From DASWJQ01 sp036397095 (GTDB lineage: Bacteria > Chloroflexota > Anaerolineae > Anaerolineales > E44-bin32): DNA of 60,973 bases. Location of the stretch: the NCBI GenBank assembly GCA_036397095.1, contig DASWJQ010000156.1:1-60973 (forward strand), in the 5' to 3' direction. Of the stretch, positions 16,819-26,514 are shown one piece after another; position 1 is the first letter of the stretch; each line of letters starts with the position of its first letter. The notes beneath the pieces were generated by a model that did not search any database, was not told the DNA's origin, and saw nothing but the letters and a program-made list of their open reading frames with translations. The translations under genes were made by a program, and so were the position numbers.

Positions 16819-17493
16819 ATGACTTCTGCTACGGTCCTTCTCATCGAAAGCGATCGAGCCAGTGCCCCCTCCTATGGCTCAGCGCTGGAAAAAAGGGGCT
16901 ACAAAGTGGCAATCCACCACGAGATCGACAGAGCGTTGGAAGCCGTCGACACAGCCGAGCCAGACATTGTGATCCTGGATGCGGCCTCCATGCGGACGCC
17001 GGGCACCCGCTTGTGCCGGCGGGTGCGTTCGGAGGTCGACGGTGCCCCCATTATTCTGGTATCACCCGAGGGGACGCACGCCGAGCCAGGTTCGGGCGCC
17101 AGCTTGATCCTGGTCCATCCGTTCACGCCCCGCAAGCTTCTGAACCGGGTGGCGCGCATGGTGCCCGGCGACAAACGCTACAACCTGGAAGTCGGGCCGC
17201 TCAAGCTGAATCTAGCCCAGCGCAAGGTGGAGTGCTTCGGCGATGAAGCTCGGCTCACGCCCAAGCAGGCGAAGTTGCTCGAGGTCTTCATGCGCAATCC
17301 CGGCCGTCTATTGACTCGCAAGACCCTGATCCAAAAGGTCTGGCACACCGACTACACAGGTGACACGCGGACGTTGGATGTGCACATTTCGTGGCTGCGC
17401 CAGGCGGTGGAGCCTGATCCAAGGAACCCGACGCTCATCCGCACCATTCGCGGTATGGGCTACCGTATGGACTTGCCGGAAGCCGGCGAGTAG
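16819..17493 (+). CDS. OmpR/PhoB-type transcriptional regulator with atypical receiver
   Basis: Residues 1 to about 115 are a receiver-like domain and residues about 125-220 a winged-helix DNA-binding domain (LTPKQAKLLEVFMRNPG, TRKTLIQKVW and TLDVHISWLR, ending with the IRTIRGMGYRM wing). The phospho-acceptor D54 and acidic-pocket residues E10/D12 are kept. The invariant lysine that normally precedes PF is His100 (HPF), and the switch region is shortened. No sensor kinase gene adjoins it. The domain may therefore respond without ordinary phosphorylation. A terminator follows within 25 bases. Confidence 0.9.
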   Translation: MTSATVLLIESDRASAPSYGSALEKRGYKVAIHHEIDRALEAVDTAEPDIVILDAASMRTPGTRLCRRVRSEVDGAPIILVSPEGTHAEPGSGASLILVHPFTPRKLLNRVARMVPGDKRYNLEVGPLKLNLAQRKVECFGDEARLTPKQAKLLEVFMRNPGRLLTRKTLIQKVWHTDYTGDTRTLDVHISWLRQAVEPDPRNPTLIRTIRGMGYRMDLPEAGE

Positions 17494-17515
17494 ATTCATC
17501 CCTGGGTCCTGCGTG

Positions 17516-17544
17516 GGCGCCGCCAAGCGGCGCCTTTTTCTTTT
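17516..17544 (+). terminator. rho-independent terminator after the regulator gene
   Basis: A perfect 8-bp stem GGCGCCGC/GCGGCGCC (17516-17523 with 17527-17534), a CAA loop, and TTTTTCTTTT follow the 16819-17493 gene. Confidence 0.88.
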
Positions 17545-17552
17545 GCCGAGCC

Positions 17553-18857
17553 CTAGGGACTGGGAACCGGGTTGAGCAGACCGTACCGCCCCACACTATC
17601 GCTCGCCATGATCGCCAGCGAGCTTGTGTTCGATCCCGCGGGAAGCTCAAGATCCAACTCGATTTCTCCGGTGCCGAATGGCCGAACAGCCCAGCTCGCT
17701 GGGCGAAAGGTCCGCCCATCGAATTCGGGATCCAGAGCCCACAACGTTACGCAGTCGGGGAAGGACTGCGGCGCATGGGTTCCGTGGAGGCCAACCAGCG
17801 AGACCGAGCGACGGTCGGCAGAGACGACTGCGTCAGGGCGAAGAGTATCTCTTGCCGGAAGCTCGGCCGCCTGCCACAGCCCAAACGCGGGTTCTCCCAG
17901 CGAGAGCAGCAGCCGGCGCAAAGTCGTGTCAATCGCAAGAGGCGTCCGGTCCACCGCCAGCCAGCGGCGTCCAAGACGTTGTGCGACTACCGGCATGGTT
18001 CCGGCGCCGGCGAAGAAGTCAGCCACCAAATCCCCCGGATTGCTTGAAGCCAGCACGATTCGTTCGAGCAGGGCCTCGGGCTTCTGCGTCGGATAGCCGG
18101 TCCGTTCGGCATGCAGTCGCGCAACCACCGGGAAATACCACCAATCCTCCGGCACCTTGCCGCGCTCCAAGTCCGGCGTCTTGCCAAAACCAGCCTTGTC
18201 GGAGGCGGCAAAGGTCTTGCGCGTCGAGTCGCTGTACGGCACGCGGACCTGGTCGGCGTTGAAGGTGTACTCGCTGGACTTAGTGTAGGCAAGGATGGTG
18301 TCGTGTTTGCGGTTGAACGCGCTGCGAATCGGGGAGGGGCCGTGGTAAACCCAGACAATCTCATTCAAGAGTCGACCGGGACCAAAGATCTCGTCCAGCA
18401 GGACGCGGGCATAGGCTGACGCATGCCAATCCAGGTGGAGGTAGAGACTGCCGGATGGGGTGAGCAGTTGGTGCATCAACTGCAGGCGCGGCAGCAGCAT
18501 GTTGAGGTAGTCCCGCCCGCTGGCCCAGTCGTCGCTGTAACCCTGGGTCGTTTCCCAATCGGCCGGTTTGCGCGAGTCCTCACCATGGCCGATGCGGGCG
18601 GCGTAGGCGTTGCCCGTAAGAAAAGGCGGGTCGAGGTAGATCAGGTCGACCCGTCCTTGGTAGGCGGGCAGCAGGGCGGCCATGACCGCCAGGTTTTCGC
18701 CTTCGATAAGTCGGTTCAGGCCAGTGCCGTCTCGGCTCGCGGTGGATCGCTGGGCGTTGATCTCCGTCGTCAGGCGCAAGTCGGCCTGCGTCGGGGCCCG
18801 CGTTGCCGCCTCCCGCCCGGTCCAAGAAAGCTGGGCGAATGAGCGGGAGTCAGGCAT
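17553..18857 (-). CDS. orphan DNA methyltransferase (Mod-like, DPPF motif)
   Basis: This predicted S-adenosylmethionine-dependent DNA methyltransferase has 434 residues. Catalytic motif IV (LIYLDPPFLTG, near residue 75) comes before the cofactor-binding motif I (DFFAGAGTMPV, near residue 280), the beta-class order of type III Mod proteins. TGYPTQKPEALLERIV precedes motif I as in that family. The C-terminal 130 residues are diverged. No restriction endonuclease or specificity gene is adjacent, so it looks solitary. It starts 6 bases after the stop of the cDPGS-like gene and must be cotranscribed with it. Confidence 0.88.
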   Translation of the reverse strand: MPDSRSFAQLSWTGREAATRAPTQADLRLTTEINAQRSTASRDGTGLNRLIEGENLAVMAALLPAYQGRVDLIYLDPPFLTGNAYAARIGHGEDSRKPADWETTQGYSDDWASGRDYLNMLLPRLQLMHQLLTPSGSLYLHLDWHASAYARVLLDEIFGPGRLLNEIVWVYHGPSPIRSAFNRKHDTILAYTKSSEYTFNADQVRVPYSDSTRKTFAASDKAGFGKTPDLERGKVPEDWWYFPVVARLHAERTGYPTQKPEALLERIVLASSNPGDLVADFFAGAGTMPVVAQRLGRRWLAVDRTPLAIDTTLRRLLLSLGEPAFGLWQAAELPARDTLRPDAVVSADRRSVSLVGLHGTHAPQSFPDCVTLWALDPEFDGRTFRPASWAVRPFGTGEIELDLELPAGSNTSSLAIMASDSVGRYGLLNPVPSP

Positions 18858-18863
18858 CAGTAC

Positions 18864-20183
<1,320 letters not shown>

Positions 20184-20249
20184 ACGTTGGATGTTCCTAC
20201 CTTCCGTTGGGTTGGGGATGGGACGATTCGGGTTCGACCATGCGCTGGT

Positions 20250-22052
20250 TCACATGACCTCGGGGGCGGCGATAGCCAGCAAGCGCAATCCATTCTCGAG
20301 CGTCTGGCGGGCCGCGTCGGTCAGGCGCAAGCGGAAACTGCGCAGCCCCTCCTCTGTGGTCAGCACAGGACAGTTCTGGTAGAAGTCGGTAAATTCCTTC
20401 GCCAGGTCGTAGACGTAATTGGCAATGATCAATGGCTTGTATTCGCCAGCGGCCCGTTCGACGGCATCGGGGAAGCGCGACAGGCGGTCGAGCAAGGTGA
20501 TCTCGGCCGGCTCAAACGCCCCGGGTGTCTCAGCGAGGGCCGGTGCGCCTTCCGCGCGCCGCAGGATGCTGCAGGCCCGCACGTGCGCATACTGAATGTA
20601 GGGGGCAGCTTGCCCGTCAAAATCCAGAGCCCGGTCCCAATCGAACACCGTGTCCCGCAGATTGTCGACGGCCAGCATCGAATAGGCCAACGAGCCAACT
20701 GCCACCTGGGAAGCGACCCTGGTTGCCTGGTCTTGCGGCAGATCCGGGTTCTTCTCCCCAATAATGGCCTGCACGCGCTGCTGTGTCTCTTCGAGCACGT
20801 CCATGAACAGCACGACGTTGCCGGCCCGGGAGGACATCGCCCCTTCCGGAAGCGATACAAAGCCGTATGCCAGGTGGAAGCACTTCTCCGCTTGGGGGTA
20901 ACCATAGAGGTTGAGGATCTTGAAAGCCTGCTGCAAATGCAGGCTCTGTCGAACGTCGACAACATAGATCGACCGATCGATCTGGTGATCCTCGAATTTC
21001 TGCTTGGCCAGCGCCAGATCTTTGGCCAGGTATAGGGTTGTGCCGTCGTTGCGCAGTAGGACGGCGGTGCGGAAGGTCTCTTTCTCCAGTCCGAGCAGCT
21101 CGTCGATTTTGACGATCACCGGGCCGCCGGCGGGCCGCTCGTCCTCGGCAATGCCGGCCTCGATCAGTTCATCAACAATGCCTTTGGCCCCTTCGTCGAC
21201 TTCGCTCTCATAGAAGTAGACGTCGATGTCGATATCGAGCAGCGCCAGGATCGCTTCCAGCTCGTCAAGGCTCCAGGCGCGCGTGCGTGACCACAACTCC
21301 CGGATTTCGGGATCGCCGGCATCCCAGGCCTGGTACATCTGGCGGACTTCGGAATCATAAGCCAAGCGTTGGTCCCGTTCTTCTGGGGTCTCGTCCGGAT
21401 TGGCCGCAAGTAGCTGGTTGGCTTCGGTGTAGATCTGCGCCAGCCATTGCCCCCGTTCGTGGACTCCGGCCGGCTCCTGTCCCTGGTGAAAGCGTTGGTA
21501 GGCCCAGATGCACTTGATGACTCCCAGACCGACATCACCCGGGTACGAAGCGCGCACCGTTTCATATCCGGCAAAGGCCATGATGCGGGCCAGCGACTCG
21601 CCAAGCAAGGCATTGCGGGCGTGGCCGATATGGAATGAATGGTGCGTATTGGGTTGGGCGTATTCGACCATGACACGGTCGGTCTTGGCGGCTCCGCGGC
21701 CGAAGTCGGGTCCGTCCGCCAGGACGCTATCGACGACCTGCCGGGCATAGTCAGCGGGCTTCAAATACAGATTGATATAGCCGCGTTCGGCAGCCACCCG
21801 TGAAAAGCCGTCGATCGCGCCGACCCGTTCGACCAGCAGTTCGGCCAGCTCAATGGCGCGTTCGGCAACCCTGGCGCCGGCCTTGCTGCGGGCTTCGGCC
21901 GCCGCCACTTTAAACAAAGCCGCGGTGCCAAAACCCCACTCGCCGGCAAAGGGGATCGGATTCCAATCGATACGGTCGGGTTGGGGCAGACCGGCCTGCT
22001 CGAGCAGGCCAAGCAGCTGATCGGAGGCCGATTGTAGGGCGGGCTCAAACAT
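20250..22052 (-). CDS. argS: arginyl-tRNA synthetase
   Basis: This class I synthetase charges tRNA-Arg. The start at 22052 (MFEPALQSASDQLL) is chosen because a GGAG ribosome-binding site lies just upstream; a longer frame to 22103 runs into the promoter. The HIGH signature appears as FHIGHARNALLGESLA and the second signature as the diverged MSSRAGNVV. The C-terminal anticodon-binding helices end with the typical LLAIAAPEVM. The 600-residue length is as expected. The promoter -10 (TGCTATAAT) lies about 23 bases before the start. A tRNA-Arg gene is in this window at 55.9 kb. Confidence 0.97.
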   Translation of the reverse strand: MFEPALQSASDQLLGLLEQAGLPQPDRIDWNPIPFAGEWGFGTAALFKVAAAEARSKAGARVAERAIELAELLVERVGAIDGFSRVAAERGYINLYLKPADYARQVVDSVLADGPDFGRGAAKTDRVMVEYAQPNTHHSFHIGHARNALLGESLARIMAFAGYETVRASYPGDVGLGVIKCIWAYQRFHQGQEPAGVHERGQWLAQIYTEANQLLAANPDETPEERDQRLAYDSEVRQMYQAWDAGDPEIRELWSRTRAWSLDELEAILALLDIDIDVYFYESEVDEGAKGIVDELIEAGIAEDERPAGGPVIVKIDELLGLEKETFRTAVLLRNDGTTLYLAKDLALAKQKFEDHQIDRSIYVVDVRQSLHLQQAFKILNLYGYPQAEKCFHLAYGFVSLPEGAMSSRAGNVVLFMDVLEETQQRVQAIIGEKNPDLPQDQATRVASQVAVGSLAYSMLAVDNLRDTVFDWDRALDFDGQAAPYIQYAHVRACSILRRAEGAPALAETPGAFEPAEITLLDRLSRFPDAVERAAGEYKPLIIANYVYDLAKEFTDFYQNCPVLTTEEGLRSFRLRLTDAARQTLENGLRLLAIAAPEVM

Positions 22053-22074
22053 GCAAACTCCGTGGGCGGCCGGG

Positions 22075-22083
22075 ATTATAGCA
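22075..22083 (-). promoter_or_regulatory. extended -10 promoter element for argS
   Basis: Minus-strand TGCTATAAT forms an extended -10 element. The gap to the argS ATG is 22 bases and contains a GGAG ribosome-binding site. Confidence 0.65.
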
Positions 22084-22145
22084 TTGGCGCGAAAACGACG
22101 CACAACAGTGCGTCGTTGTGTTGATCAAGGGATGCCTGGCTGCGC

Positions 22146-22418
22146 CTAGGAGTTGCTTCCTGTTTGGTTAAGCTTTCGCATCAATCGGCTCTTGCGGCGA
22201 GCAGCGTTGTTGGGGTGGATGACCCCTTTGATCGCGGCCCGGTCGAGCTCGATGGCCGCCTGGTGCACGGCCTCGGCCGCCGCCTCGGTGTCGCTGGCCT
22301 CAAGCGCCGCATTGGCCATCTTGACATAGGTCTTGGTGCGCGAGCGTACGGCCTTGTTACGGGCCCGCTGCTTGACATTCTGGCGCATCCGCTTCTGGGC
22401 AGATGGAGTATTCGCCAC
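22146..22418 (-). CDS. rpsT: 30S ribosomal protein S20
   Basis: This 90-residue small-subunit protein binds 16S rRNA. The sequence shows the usual basic three-helix pattern: SAQKRMRQNVKQRARNKA, then an Ala/Glu-rich middle, then KGVIHPNNAARRKSRLMRKLN. Translation starts at a GTG (22418) preceded by a strong GAGGAGG ribosome-binding site, and the protein reads VANTPSAQKR from there. It is monocistronic, with its own promoter at 22452-22480. Confidence 0.96.
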   Translation of the reverse strand: MANTPSAQKRMRQNVKQRARNKAVRSRTKTYVKMANAALEASDTEAAAEAVHQAAIELDRAAIKGVIHPNNAARRKSRLMRKLNQTGSNS

Positions 22419-22451
22419 AGTACCTCCTCAGGATCGGCTTGCAACCCTACG

Positions 22452-22480
22452 ATTCTAGTAGAAAGGTGCGCAGATGTCTA
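22452..22480 (-). promoter_or_regulatory. sigma-70-type promoter for rpsT
   Basis: On the minus strand TAGACA (22475-22480) and TAGAAT (22452-22457) are separated by 17 bases, giving a leader of about 27 nt to the GTG start. Confidence 0.7.
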
Positions 22481-22683
22481 GGGAGGAGTGGCCCGTTGAC
22501 GGGAGAAAGGCGAAGCGCATTTGGCAGCGCATGTCAGCGGGAAGTGGTAGACGGCGGACAGTTGGGGGGCTGGGGATCCGTCCGCATCACGGGCGGGAAG
22601 GTCGGCGGGCTAGCTTCTGCAGGTTGTGGCCGAACGGCTTCAAGAGCCACGGTCCAACTATGCCTCGGCAGGAAGACTCCGTC

Positions 22684-25600
22684 CTACGATCCCGTCGGAA
22701 ACTCGAGCCGGAACGCACTGCCGCCGCCGGGATTGTCTTCGACCCAAATGCGGCCACCATGTGCCTCGACCGCCAACTTGGCAAATGCCAGCCCCAGCCC
22801 GGTCCCTCGCCGGCGACCGGCCACGCCCGGCACTTGCGCGAACCGATCGAAGATCCGCAGCCGCAAGTCAGCTGGTACGCCGGGGCCGCTGTCGGCCACG
22901 CTGAGAACCACTCCCCCGTCTCCGACGGTTGCGGTCAGGCCAATCCGACCCCCCTCGGGCGTGAACTTGACGGCATTGTCCAACAGATTGGCGAAGACCC
23001 GGCGCAGCTTCTCCCGGTCGGCGTTGATCCGTGGCAGGTCATCACTTACGTCGAGCTCCAAAATCAGGCCATTCTCGTTGGCCTCGGCCACGAAGGTCTC
23101 GCCGATTTCCCGGCACAGCTCCCCAATCTCGACTGGTGACAGCTCGAGCGCAAGCTGTTTGTCTTCCATCTGGGCCAGGTCCAGCAGTGAATTGACCAGG
23201 CCCAGCATCTGGTTCACGCCCCGGCGTGAGACGCTTAGGGCCTGTTGGCTGACAGGAGTTGGGTTGTCGCCGAAGTCCTTCTCCAGCAGGCTGAGGCTGC
23301 CCAGGATGGTAGTCAATGGGCTGCGCAGATCGTGCACGATCATTTCGGTCAGTTGGTCGCGGGTTTCATCGAGTTCGCGCTCTTCGGTGATGTCGCGGAG
23401 CACGACCAGCCAACCAATCGGCGAGCCTTCGGCATCGTGCACGGGCTGGACGACGCGCCGGACAAAACGATGGACCGGCCGCGCAAGCTGCAGGTCGGCT
23501 GGCTCGGGGGAAGCCTCCAGGGCTGCCGTCGGCGCCGGCGCCTGATCGGTCTCTCGCCCGGAGGTGAGCGCAAGTCGCTCGGCTAGGCCGAGTTCAGGCG
23601 CCAGCAGCGGCTGGCCAACCAGTTCGGCTTCGCTCAGGCCCATCAGCCGCTCGACTTGCTGGTTGGCCAACAGGATATGACCCTGGCGGTCGACCATCAG
23701 GATGGCCTCCTGGGTCGAGTTGAGCACAGCCAGCAGCCGCTCGTGGCTCTCGCGGATGCGGCGGAACAGATCCGTGTTTTGCAGGGCAACCGCCGCCTGG
23801 GAGGCGATCGTCTGTGCGCGCCGAATCTCGGTCTCATCCGATTGGTGAGGTAGCTGGTGAGCGATCTCGGCGACGCCGATGGCCTCGGCGCCCAGGCGCA
23901 AAGGAACGGCCAGCACGGACTCCTCGGCCCCGGCGAACTCCTGTCGGAAATGGCGAGGTTCACCCTGTTCAATGCTGGCCCATAGCTCCGGCGTCGCCTG
24001 GGGATCGATGGCTATCGATTCGGCTTCAACCTTGCCGCCATTGATCGACGCTAGGCGAGTCAACGTGGGGCTGCCGGACCGGCGTTCGTAGATCGAAACC
24101 CGGTCCGCAGCAAGGGCCACGGCCAGGCTGTCGGCCACGGCCAACGCGACCGTGCCGACATCCATGCTGGTCGAGATCTGCGCGCTCGCCTGGAACAGCA
24201 GGGATTGCTCGCGCAGGTTCTCCTCGAGTTGGCGATAGAGCCCGGCGTTGGTAATGGCGACGGCTGCGTACGAGGCCAGTTGGGCCAGAAACCGGGCGTG
24301 CTCCTCAGCAAAGGCTCCCTGCTGTTCAGCTTCGACCGTGATTACGCCGATGGTTCGACCCCAACGCCGGATGGGCACGGCCAGCAGGCTGCGCGTGCGG
24401 CCTTGGCTCCAATCGACGTGGTCTGGTTCCTTCCTCGAATCCTCGACCGACAACGTATCACCCAGGCGAGCGGCCTGGCCGGTCAAGCCGAAAGCCGCCA
24501 GCGGTTGGGGGCCCGGGGCTGGAAGTGGTGCCTCTTGCGCATAGCCACGATGAGCGACCAGGCTCAACCCGGCCTCGTCTTCACCGGCTACGGCTAAGTG
24601 GCCGACGTGGGCGCCGGTGGCCGTCAACGCCGAGTCCAGGATCGACAGGAACAGATGGTCCGGGTCGAGCGTTGAGACCATCTCACGGCCAATGGTTTCG
24701 AGGCGGGAGAGCTGCTGTACTTGGCGTTGCAGCGCCTGATCGGTGGCGGCGTGGGCCCGGGCGTTGGCAACTGCGATGGCCGATTGGGCGACGAAGGTTT
24801 CAAGCAGTTCCAGCTGCTCGGCATCGAGCGTATCAGGTTGGGGGAAATACACACTGGCGATACCCAAGGGGCCCGACGGTGTAGACAGCGGCACATCGAC
24901 GCTGGCGAAAATGCCGGCCGCGACCATGGCTGCGGCCCGCTTTCCCGACGACTGGGTCAGATCCTGGCGGACGACCGGGCGCCGTTCCCGGTAGGCGGCG
25001 GCATCGACCGCATCCGCCACCTGGATGACACCCAACTGGATTTGCACGTCTTCCTGCAAACCGATTGATTCGACCAACTCAAGCTCATCGCCACTCTCGG
25101 TCGCCAGATAGATCGCCGCCTTGTTCGCGCCCACGACCCGCGCCAGCGAATGCGCCACCAACTGGAGGGTCTGCTCCGGATCGAGGTTGGAACTCATTTG
25201 GGTCGTGATTTCATTAAGCGAGGCCAATGCTTGGGCCCGCCGCTTGGTTTGGTGGTAGAGCAGGGCGTTCTCGATGGCAACCGAAGTTTGGCCCGCCAGT
25301 GTTTCGAGCAAGTCACGATCGGCTTCGGTGAAGGTGCGGCCACGTTGATTGTGGAAAACTCCCATGCAGCCAAGGGTCCGGCTGGGTGTTTGCAGCGGGA
25401 CGCCAAGCCAGGCCTCCGGTGCATTGGATAGCTCAGGCAACCCCATCTCCCGCAAGGCCCGCGGGGCGTCGCTGGCAATCAAAATCGACTTGCCGCTACG
25501 GATGACACGGTCGGTCAGACGGTCACTGACCAAGCGGTCGGCCCAACGCTGGCGACCGCCCTCCCTGATGGCCAGCGGATAGCGGATCACCTGATCTGTT

Positions 25601-26463
25601 TCGTCAAACAGGGCCACATAGAAATTGTTGACGCCGAGCAAATGAGCGACCTGGAGATAGATCGTGTGCAGAATGGCTTCCATGTTGAGGCTGGTGCGCA
25701 TGGCCTGGCTGACCTCACCCAATGTCGAGAGCTCGGCCAGGCGGCGCTGCAGCGTTCGCTCGGCCAGCATTAGGCTGCGGACGATGGGTGCGATCACGGC
25801 GGGCCCACCGGCCAAGGTTAGGTAAGCCAGGTCGCCCAAGGCGAGGGTGGCCAGTGCGGTCACAATGCCGTACGGGAGCGGCAGAAGAGCTACCAAACCC
25901 AAAAAAATGGTGCGCTCGGATCGGGAGGCGGCGGCCGCCCCGTTCGCCAGCATAACAACCTGCAGGAGGAGGAAGGTGACAAAGTTGCCGGTCGCCAGGC
26001 CAGCAAGGCTGAGCGCTGATGGCTGGACCGGGCTAGTCAGCGGCAATTGGCCGCCCAGGGCCCGGTAGCAAACAAGGCCGACAAGCAGACTCGTCGCCTG
26101 CTGGCCAAGCGCCACGCCGAACCGTCCCAACAGGCCCTCGGGGTCGCGTGCTGGCGCTGATTGCCAACGCTGCAAGACAGCTCGGCCCATTTCACCGAGC
26201 GTGAGCCCAAGCACCAATCCGAAGGCGGCTTCAACAGGGCCGTAGACCAGGGCGGCCGGCAGCAGGGCAGCCTGGCTGAGCAAAGAATGGCTTTCGCCGA
26301 GTGGAATGGGGGACAACGCCATCACGGCCACCAGGCCGGCGGCCAACAGAACCCCTGTCCAGTTGATCGCACCGGGGGCGCTGAGCCGTGTCAGTCCTGC
26401 CAGGCTGGCGACGCCCAGAAAAAAGAGCAGAAGCGGCATGCGCCGGGTCACGATGGCCTGCAT
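22684..26463 (-). CDS. membrane multi-GAF/PAS hybrid sensor histidine kinase
   Basis: This 1259-residue signalling kinase has an N-terminal membrane sensor of six to eight hydrophobic helices (residues 1 to about 230). Four consecutive GAF domains follow (about 250-400, 410-565, 580-735 and 745-890), then one PAS domain (about 905-1010). A HisKA domain follows with phospho-acceptor His1044 in MIVHDLRSPLTT. An HATPase domain comes last, with N-box NLLDNAVKFTPEGG, G1 VADSGPGVP and G2 GTGLGLAFAK. Such architectures integrate several small-molecule or light signals. No response regulator gene adjoins it, so it is an orphan here. The neighbouring TPR gene is cotranscribable, 51 bases upstream. Confidence 0.94.
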   Translation of the reverse strand: MQAIVTRRMPLLLFFLGVASLAGLTRLSAPGAINWTGVLLAAGLVAVMALSPIPLGESHSLLSQAALLPAALVYGPVEAAFGLVLGLTLGEMGRAVLQRWQSAPARDPEGLLGRFGVALGQQATSLLVGLVCYRALGGQLPLTSPVQPSALSLAGLATGNFVTFLLLQVVMLANGAAAASRSERTIFLGLVALLPLPYGIVTALATLALGDLAYLTLAGGPAVIAPIVRSLMLAERTLQRRLAELSTLGEVSQAMRTSLNMEAILHTIYLQVAHLLGVNNFYVALFDETDQVIRYPLAIREGGRQRWADRLVSDRLTDRVIRSGKSILIASDAPRALREMGLPELSNAPEAWLGVPLQTPSRTLGCMGVFHNQRGRTFTEADRDLLETLAGQTSVAIENALLYHQTKRRAQALASLNEITTQMSSNLDPEQTLQLVAHSLARVVGANKAAIYLATESGDELELVESIGLQEDVQIQLGVIQVADAVDAAAYRERRPVVRQDLTQSSGKRAAAMVAAGIFASVDVPLSTPSGPLGIASVYFPQPDTLDAEQLELLETFVAQSAIAVANARAHAATDQALQRQVQQLSRLETIGREMVSTLDPDHLFLSILDSALTATGAHVGHLAVAGEDEAGLSLVAHRGYAQEAPLPAPGPQPLAAFGLTGQAARLGDTLSVEDSRKEPDHVDWSQGRTRSLLAVPIRRWGRTIGVITVEAEQQGAFAEEHARFLAQLASYAAVAITNAGLYRQLEENLREQSLLFQASAQISTSMDVGTVALAVADSLAVALAADRVSIYERRSGSPTLTRLASINGGKVEAESIAIDPQATPELWASIEQGEPRHFRQEFAGAEESVLAVPLRLGAEAIGVAEIAHQLPHQSDETEIRRAQTIASQAAVALQNTDLFRRIRESHERLLAVLNSTQEAILMVDRQGHILLANQQVERLMGLSEAELVGQPLLAPELGLAERLALTSGRETDQAPAPTAALEASPEPADLQLARPVHRFVRRVVQPVHDAEGSPIGWLVVLRDITEERELDETRDQLTEMIVHDLRSPLTTILGSLSLLEKDFGDNPTPVSQQALSVSRRGVNQMLGLVNSLLDLAQMEDKQLALELSPVEIGELCREIGETFVAEANENGLILELDVSDDLPRINADREKLRRVFANLLDNAVKFTPEGGRIGLTATVGDGGVVLSVADSGPGVPADLRLRIFDRFAQVPGVAGRRRGTGLGLAFAKLAVEAHGGRIWVEDNPGGGSAFRLEFPTGS

Positions 26464-26514
26464 GGCTTCATTTTACTCCCGGCGGCTGGAGCGTCCCGTT
26501 GCTCGAAGGGCGGA

